Positions 46,185 through 49,057 of a stretch of DNA of 49,057 nucleotides are shown here, one piece after another (positions within the stretch are counted from its first letter, which is position 1; every line of letters begins with the position of its first letter). Under the pieces are notes generated by a model. It worked only from the letters and a program-made list of their open reading frames with translations. It had not been told where the DNA came from and ran no database searches. The stretch lies in contig CAMAWC010000020.1 in the NCBI GenBank assembly GCA_945861875.1, forward strand, positions 1 to 49,057, given 5' to 3'. This DNA comes from Bordetella parapertussis (GTDB taxonomy: Bacteria; Pseudomonadota; Gammaproteobacteria; Burkholderiales; SG8-39). The position numbers and the translations under genes are program-made.

Positions 46185-46477
46185 CTGAAAAATTGAAGTT
46201 GGTACGGGGAAGCACAAACGTATTCACTGACCTTGGCTTTTCACCAGACGAAGCGCAGAACCTTCAACTACGCTCGGAACTGATGGGCAAGATTGAACGC
46301 TATGTTCGTTCCAGCGTGCGAACCCAAAAGGAATGTGCTGTAAGCCTTGGCGTGACTCAACCCCGACTGAGTGACCTGCTCAAAGGCAAGATTGACAAAT
46401 TCAGCCTAGATGCGCTGGTCAATATGCTTGGCCATGCCGGTATGCGCGTGCGGCTTCTCGTTAAAAAGGCAGCGTGA
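46181..46477 (+). CDS. XRE-family antitoxin (HigA-like)
   Basis: 98 residues with one helix-turn-helix (about 45-85: VRTQKECAVSLGVTQPRLSD, then LLKGKIDKFSLDALVNML). The N-terminal KLKLVRGSTNVFTDLGFSPDEA is typical of the HTH partner of Gp49-like toxins. It neutralises the upstream toxin and represses the shared promoter. Start overlaps the toxin stop by 4 bp. A truncated relative of this gene lies at 48859. Confidence 0.9.
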   Translation: MTEKLKLVRGSTNVFTDLGFSPDEAQNLQLRSELMGKIERYVRSSVRTQKECAVSLGVTQPRLSDLLKGKIDKFSLDALVNMLGHAGMRVRLLVKKAA

Positions 46478-46709
46478 TAGCAATATGCCCACATACCCCC
46501 ACCACCCTACCCCCCCTTCCGACAGGCGCGCTGAATAATTGGGGACTGGAAGCGCGGCCGCGTCCGGATTGATTCAGGCGCAGCGATCTACTTGGTTCGT
46601 ATCGACTTGGGATTGCGGAACACTGCGGTTTTCAGTGAGGGCGGCGCGACATGGCCGCGACACGAAGGCGTTATAACCGTGGGGTAATACTCTAACGCCT
46701 TGAATTTAA
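46478..46709. other. Gene-free stretch before the attachment site
   Basis: About 230 bp between the antitoxin and the tRNA-Glu fragment. It starts with a C-run (positions 46495-46515). I see no promoter or gene. By the logic of the attachment site this side is outside the second island. Confidence 0.4.
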
Positions 46710-46753
46710 TGGCGTCCCCAGGGGGATTCGAACCCCCGTACTCACCGTGAAAG
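46710..46753 (-). mobile_element. Island attachment site: 3' end of tRNA-Glu (TTC)
   Basis: On the minus strand the sequence runs from the anticodon loop CTTTCAC through the T-arm GGGGGTTCGAATCCCCC and the acceptor TGGGGAC to GCCA. This is the 3' half of tRNA-Glu. The 5' half is absent: at 46754 the match stops and unrelated AT-rich sequence begins. A tyrosine integrase gene starts 132 bp inside, pointing away. This is the short att copy left when an element inserts into a tRNA gene. Confidence 0.8.
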
Positions 46754-46885
46754 AGATATATCATATACTTTCCTGGACATCGCTGGATTGTCTTTTCTCC
46801 TATGAAAACTTGCTTTTTTGTCCAAGGAGGTCCAGCATTGCCTTGGGACATTAGTTTGGCACCAGTTTGGCACGGAGAATTCGTC

Positions 46886-48157
46886 ATGGCACGGTCGCAA
46901 CGATCAGGAAAGCTGGAAACCCGCACAGCAAGGCTAAAGCTCGCCCAGGGCGCGCGCGAGTTCCTGACCATAGGCAAGGGGCTCGCCCTTGGCTACAGGC
47001 GCACTGAGGGCGAATACGGCACCTGGCAGGCCCGTGTATGGCACGGCGCCCGATACCACTACCAGAACCTCGGCCGCGCCGACGACTTCCAGGACGCCAA
47101 CGCCGAAGGCGTGCTCGACTTCTACCAAGCCCAGGGTGCAGCGCGGAAAGCCTATGAGGACATCCTGAGGGGCGGCGTTCCGGCACAGAAGAACGTGACA
47201 GTTCAACAAGCGGCGGATCGCTACTTGGTATGGTTCCGGGAGCACCGCAAGGGCGTTGCCATGGCAGAGAGCGCAGTCCGAGCGCACATTTCCCCTGCCC
47301 TTGGCGCCCGGCGTTTAGCCGACCTGACGACCGTAGACCTCCGTGCCTGGCTCGATAAACTTGCCACCAAGGCGGCGCGCCTGCGTAGCAGCAAGGGGGC
47401 CAAGAAACTGAATCTACGCCCTGCCGCAGAAACAAACGACGAAAAGCGAGCGCGCCGAGCAAGCGCCAATCGCATTCTGTCGGTGTTAAAGGCGATCCTG
47501 AACCGTGCTTTTCAGGATGGTTTGGTCGCTGACGATTCGGCCTGGCGCAAGGTCAAACCCTTCGCCAAGGCCGACGAGGCGCGCATCCGCTATTTGACCG
47601 ATGCCGAAGCCACGCGCCTGGTCAACGCCTGCCCCGTCAATTTGCGCCGGCTGGTGCGAGCAGCCCTGCTCACCGGCACCCGCTGGGGCGAACTTACCTC
47701 ACTCAAGGCGGCGGACGTGAACCTCTCGACCGCTCATCTGTACATCGCCGAATCGAAGTCCGGGCGCTCGCGCCACGTTCCGCTAAACCCAGAAGGGCTT
47801 AAACACTTCAAGGACCTGGTGACAGGCAAAGCCGGTGACGAGCTGGTCCTGACGCGCGAGGACGGCAAGCCCTGGGGTCACAATCACCACGTCCGCGCCC
47901 TCCAGGCAGCCTGCAAGGTCGCCAAGGTCAAACCGGCCGTCTCTTTCCACGAACTGCGCCATACCTACGCCTCACACCTTGCCAATGCCGGCGTAGACCT
48001 GCTCACCATATCCAAGCTACTCGGACATGCTGACACCCGAATTACCAGTAAGCACTACGCGCACCTAGCGGACAAAACGCTAGCGCAGGCCGTGACTAAG
48101 CTTCCAAGCTTTGCGGCTTCAAAAGCGCCGCTGCTTCGCCAGGTAAAGTCCATTTGA
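46886..48157 (+). CDS. Tyrosine recombinase / integrase
   Basis: 423 residues, P4-like integrase layout. N-terminal arm-type domain (about 1-95, with LGYRRTEGEYGTWQARVWHG), core-binding SAM-like domain (about 100-225, with VRAHISPALGARRLADLTTVDLRAWL) and catalytic domain (about 235-415). Catalytic residues lie in LTGTRWGEL (Arg), SKSGRSRHVPLN (Lys), HELRHTYASH (His, Arg) and KHYAHLADK (Tyr). The ATG at 46886 has a GGAGA ribosome site 7 bases upstream; the earlier ATG at 46802 lacks one. It inserts the island at the adjacent tRNA-Glu end. Shares close similarity with the truncated integrase at 45279. Confidence 0.93.
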   Translation: MARSQRSGKLETRTARLKLAQGAREFLTIGKGLALGYRRTEGEYGTWQARVWHGARYHYQNLGRADDFQDANAEGVLDFYQAQGAARKAYEDILRGGVPAQKNVTVQQAADRYLVWFREHRKGVAMAESAVRAHISPALGARRLADLTTVDLRAWLDKLATKAARLRSSKGAKKLNLRPAAETNDEKRARRASANRILSVLKAILNRAFQDGLVADDSAWRKVKPFAKADEARIRYLTDAEATRLVNACPVNLRRLVRAALLTGTRWGELTSLKAADVNLSTAHLYIAESKSGRSRHVPLNPEGLKHFKDLVTGKAGDELVLTREDGKPWGHNHHVRALQAACKVAKVKPAVSFHELRHTYASHLANAGVDLLTISKLLGHADTRITSKHYAHLADKTLAQAVTKLPSFAASKAPLLRQVKSI

Positions 48158-48161
48158 CTTT

Positions 48162-48181
48162 TTGTAATCTATAAATTACAA
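48162..48181 (+). promoter_or_regulatory. Palindromic operator of the second toxin-antitoxin unit
   Basis: TGTAATCTATAAATTACA: arms TGTAAT (48163-48168) and ATTACA (48175-48180) around a 6-base centre, extended by one pair into the ATG at 48181. It abuts the toxin start, as expected for an autoregulatory site, and leaves no room for a ribosome site. Confidence 0.55.
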
Positions 48182-48531
48182 TGCCTACGATTGAAATTCA
48201 CTACTTTCAAAGCGCCGATGGCGAACAGCCGTTCACGGAATGGTTGCAGAACCTGCGGGACCAGCAGGCAGGCGCGAAGATTCGGATTCGCCTCGACCGA
48301 CTCGCCCTTGGCAACTTCGGAGATTGCGAACCGGTTGGTGGTGGCGTGATAGAGCTTCGGATCGATTGGGGGCCGGGTTATCGGGTGTATTGCGCCCAGC
48401 TTGGCCAGGTGATAGTTCTCCTCCTTTGCGCCGGAGACAAGAGAACGCAGAAAAAGGACATCAAACGTGCCAAAAACTATTTCGAAGACTACAAAGCCCG
48501 GGCAACAAAAAGCCCGCGCAGCCGCAGCTAG
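48181..48531 (+). CDS. RelE/ParE-type addiction-module killer protein
   Basis: 116 residues. Opens MPTIEIHYFQSADGEQPFTEWLQ and continues KIRIRLDRLALGNFGDCEPVGGGVIELRIDWGPGYRVYCAQ, the pattern of the putative addiction module killer family (RelE superfamily). The C-terminal KKDIKRAKNYFEDYKAR is basic. Predicted to act as an mRNA interferase. The antidote gene begins inside its end with a 65-bp overlap. It starts 23 bp after the integrase. Confidence 0.88.
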   Translation: MPTIEIHYFQSADGEQPFTEWLQNLRDQQAGAKIRIRLDRLALGNFGDCEPVGGGVIELRIDWGPGYRVYCAQLGQVIVLLLCAGDKRTQKKDIKRAKNYFEDYKARATKSPRSRS

Positions 48532-48859
48532 CCTGCCTTACGAGGACTGGCTAATCGAGAGCCTGAAAGACCGGAAGGCAGCAGCCGCCTACCTCGAAGC
48601 TGCTATTGAAGACGGTGACCAAGCGGTTCTTATGCTCGCGCTGCGCCACGTCGCGCAGGCCCAAGGTGGTGTTGCTGAAATAGCGCGCCGAGCTAACCTC
48701 ACACGCGAGGCGACCTACAAGATGCTATCGAAAGTCGGCAATCCTGCTTTGAGCAGCCTTACTGCGGTACTTGCGGCAACCGGTCTGCGGCTCGCAGTGA
48801 AACCGATGGCAGCGCGCCAACATCAACATAAGACAACTGCGATCAAGCTGGCCGCGTAA
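48467..48859 (+). CDS. Addiction-module antidote protein (HigA-like HTH)
   Basis: 130 residues from a GTG at 48467 with AAGGA about 8 bases before it. The family core is LPYEDWLIESLKDRKAAAAYLEAAIEDGD (about 23-51), then AEIARRANLTREATYKMLS as the helix-turn-helix and SLTAVLAATGLRLAV. The first 22 residues are an extra basic tail encoded over the toxin gene. It neutralises the upstream killer protein. Its TAA overlaps the ATG of a second, truncated antitoxin frame. Confidence 0.88.
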   Translation: MPKTISKTTKPGQQKARAAAASLPYEDWLIESLKDRKAAAAYLEAAIEDGDQAVLMLALRHVAQAQGGVAEIARRANLTREATYKMLSKVGNPALSSLTAVLAATGLRLAVKPMAARQHQHKTTAIKLAA

Positions 48860-48915
48860 TGGGCCAAAAGTTGAAGATCGTACGCGGAAGCAAAAACGTA
48901 TTCCTTGACTGTTGA
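48859..48915 (+). pseudogene. Antitoxin (HigA-like) start truncated by IS21 insertion
   Basis: A frame of 18 codons, MGQKLKIVRGSKNVFLDC, then TGA. It matches the start of the antitoxin at 46181 (MTEKLKLVRGSTNVFTDLG). The match ends at about 48909, exactly where the IS21-type end begins, so the rest of the gene has been displaced beyond the element or lost. Confidence 0.75.
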
Positions 48916-49057
48916 TTTCCACTGAATTGTGAGCCGGGTTTTTCATTGAATTTTGAGCCACCCTGTTTGAATCTTTATTATGACTCAGGTTGTGGATATC
49001 TTTCTGGTTCTGGGCTCCTTTTTGGGTTGAGTTGAGCTGTTCTTGAAGCGGTAACTC
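48910..49057. mobile_element. IS21-family insertion element, istB-side end (continues past the window)
   Basis: The end TGTTGATTTCC is followed by two spaced copies of a transposase-type binding repeat: CTGAATTGTGAGCC (48922-48935) and TTGAATTTTGAGCC (48946-48959), 24 bp apart. Multiple TGAGCC repeats at the termini are an IS21 hallmark. The minus-strand tail of istB follows inside. Confidence 0.7.
48985..49057 (-). CDS. istB: IS21 helper ATPase IstB, C-terminal end (partial)
   Basis: Partial frame entering from the right edge: SYRFKNSSTQPKKEPRTRK then ISTT and stop TGA at 48985-48987. SYRFKNS is the usual C-terminal motif of IstB proteins, followed by a basic tail. IstB is the AAA+ ATPase that assists the IstA transposase in target selection. 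The rest of the gene and istA should lie to the right. Confidence 0.65.
   Translation of the reverse strand, partial: SYRFKNSSTQPKKEPRTRKISTT

Noticed and set aside
46710..46753. A functional tRNA-Glu gene
   Set aside because: Only the 3' half is present; the D-arm and 5' acceptor strand are missing, so it is an attachment-site copy.
46588..46977. 129-codon minus-strand frame over the attachment site
   Set aside because: It spans the tRNA-Glu fragment and the integrase start and shows no recognisable domain.

Overview
The window looks like chromosome of a GC-rich betaproteobacterium, probably Burkholderiales or a close relative. The evidence is the gene order ppiD, tRNA-Asp, tRNA-Val, hupB, lon, clpX, clpP, tig, tRNA-Leu; the lplT/alr-radA arrangement; three Bug/TctC-type solute-binding proteins with no membrane partners; and a hopanoid hpnCDE cluster. 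The species cannot be fixed from the sequence alone.

Layout. 1-132: a MITE-like inverted repeat. 226-8588 (minus strand): a Bug protein, a DUF883 membrane protein, and a four-gene Yej-type peptide ABC importer (binding protein, two permeases, fused ATPase) whose genes overlap by 4 bp each. 8692-9489: fabI. 9549-18433 (minus): the protein quality-control block (ppiD, two tRNAs, hupB, lon with a heat-shock-like promoter, clpX, clpP, tig, tRNA-Leu). 18594-21702 (plus): hpnC, hpnD and hpnE for squalene synthesis, with two 68-bp tandem copies of the hpnD 5' end between hpnC and hpnD that form overlapping mini-ORFs. 21734-25933: a Bug protein, a LysE exporter, radA and alr. 26228-27523: lplT. 27549-33232 (minus): a compact seven-gene run tsaB, rimI, uracil-DNA glycosylase, lemA, two TPM-domain genes and a class III nucleotide cyclase. 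33367-39979: a ttuC-like dehydrogenase, a remnant of an acyl-CoA synthetase, a TSUP permease, argD with a possible attenuated leader, paaG, paaI, an M81-family protein that seems to lack its metal ligands, and a small secreted protein.

40237 onward is accessory DNA. It holds a SPINDLY/OGT-type glycosyltransferase with eight near-identical TPRs next to a 7-bp microsatellite, and a lower-GC segment with a Bug signal-peptide remnant, an intact Bug protein and an aldo/keto reductase. After that come two successive integrase plus toxin-antitoxin units. In the first, the integrase has lost its N-terminal half. The second starts at a 44-bp copy of the 3' end of tRNA-Glu, so it is a mobile island whose far end lies right of the window. 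A second HigA-type antitoxin start there is cut by an IS21-family element that runs off the right edge.

No single large undescribed system is evident. The most unusual structures are the hpnC-hpnD coupled mini-ORF array, the metal-site-deficient M81 protein, the TPM/LemA/cyclase operon, the argD leader, and the stacked integrase/toxin-antitoxin island.
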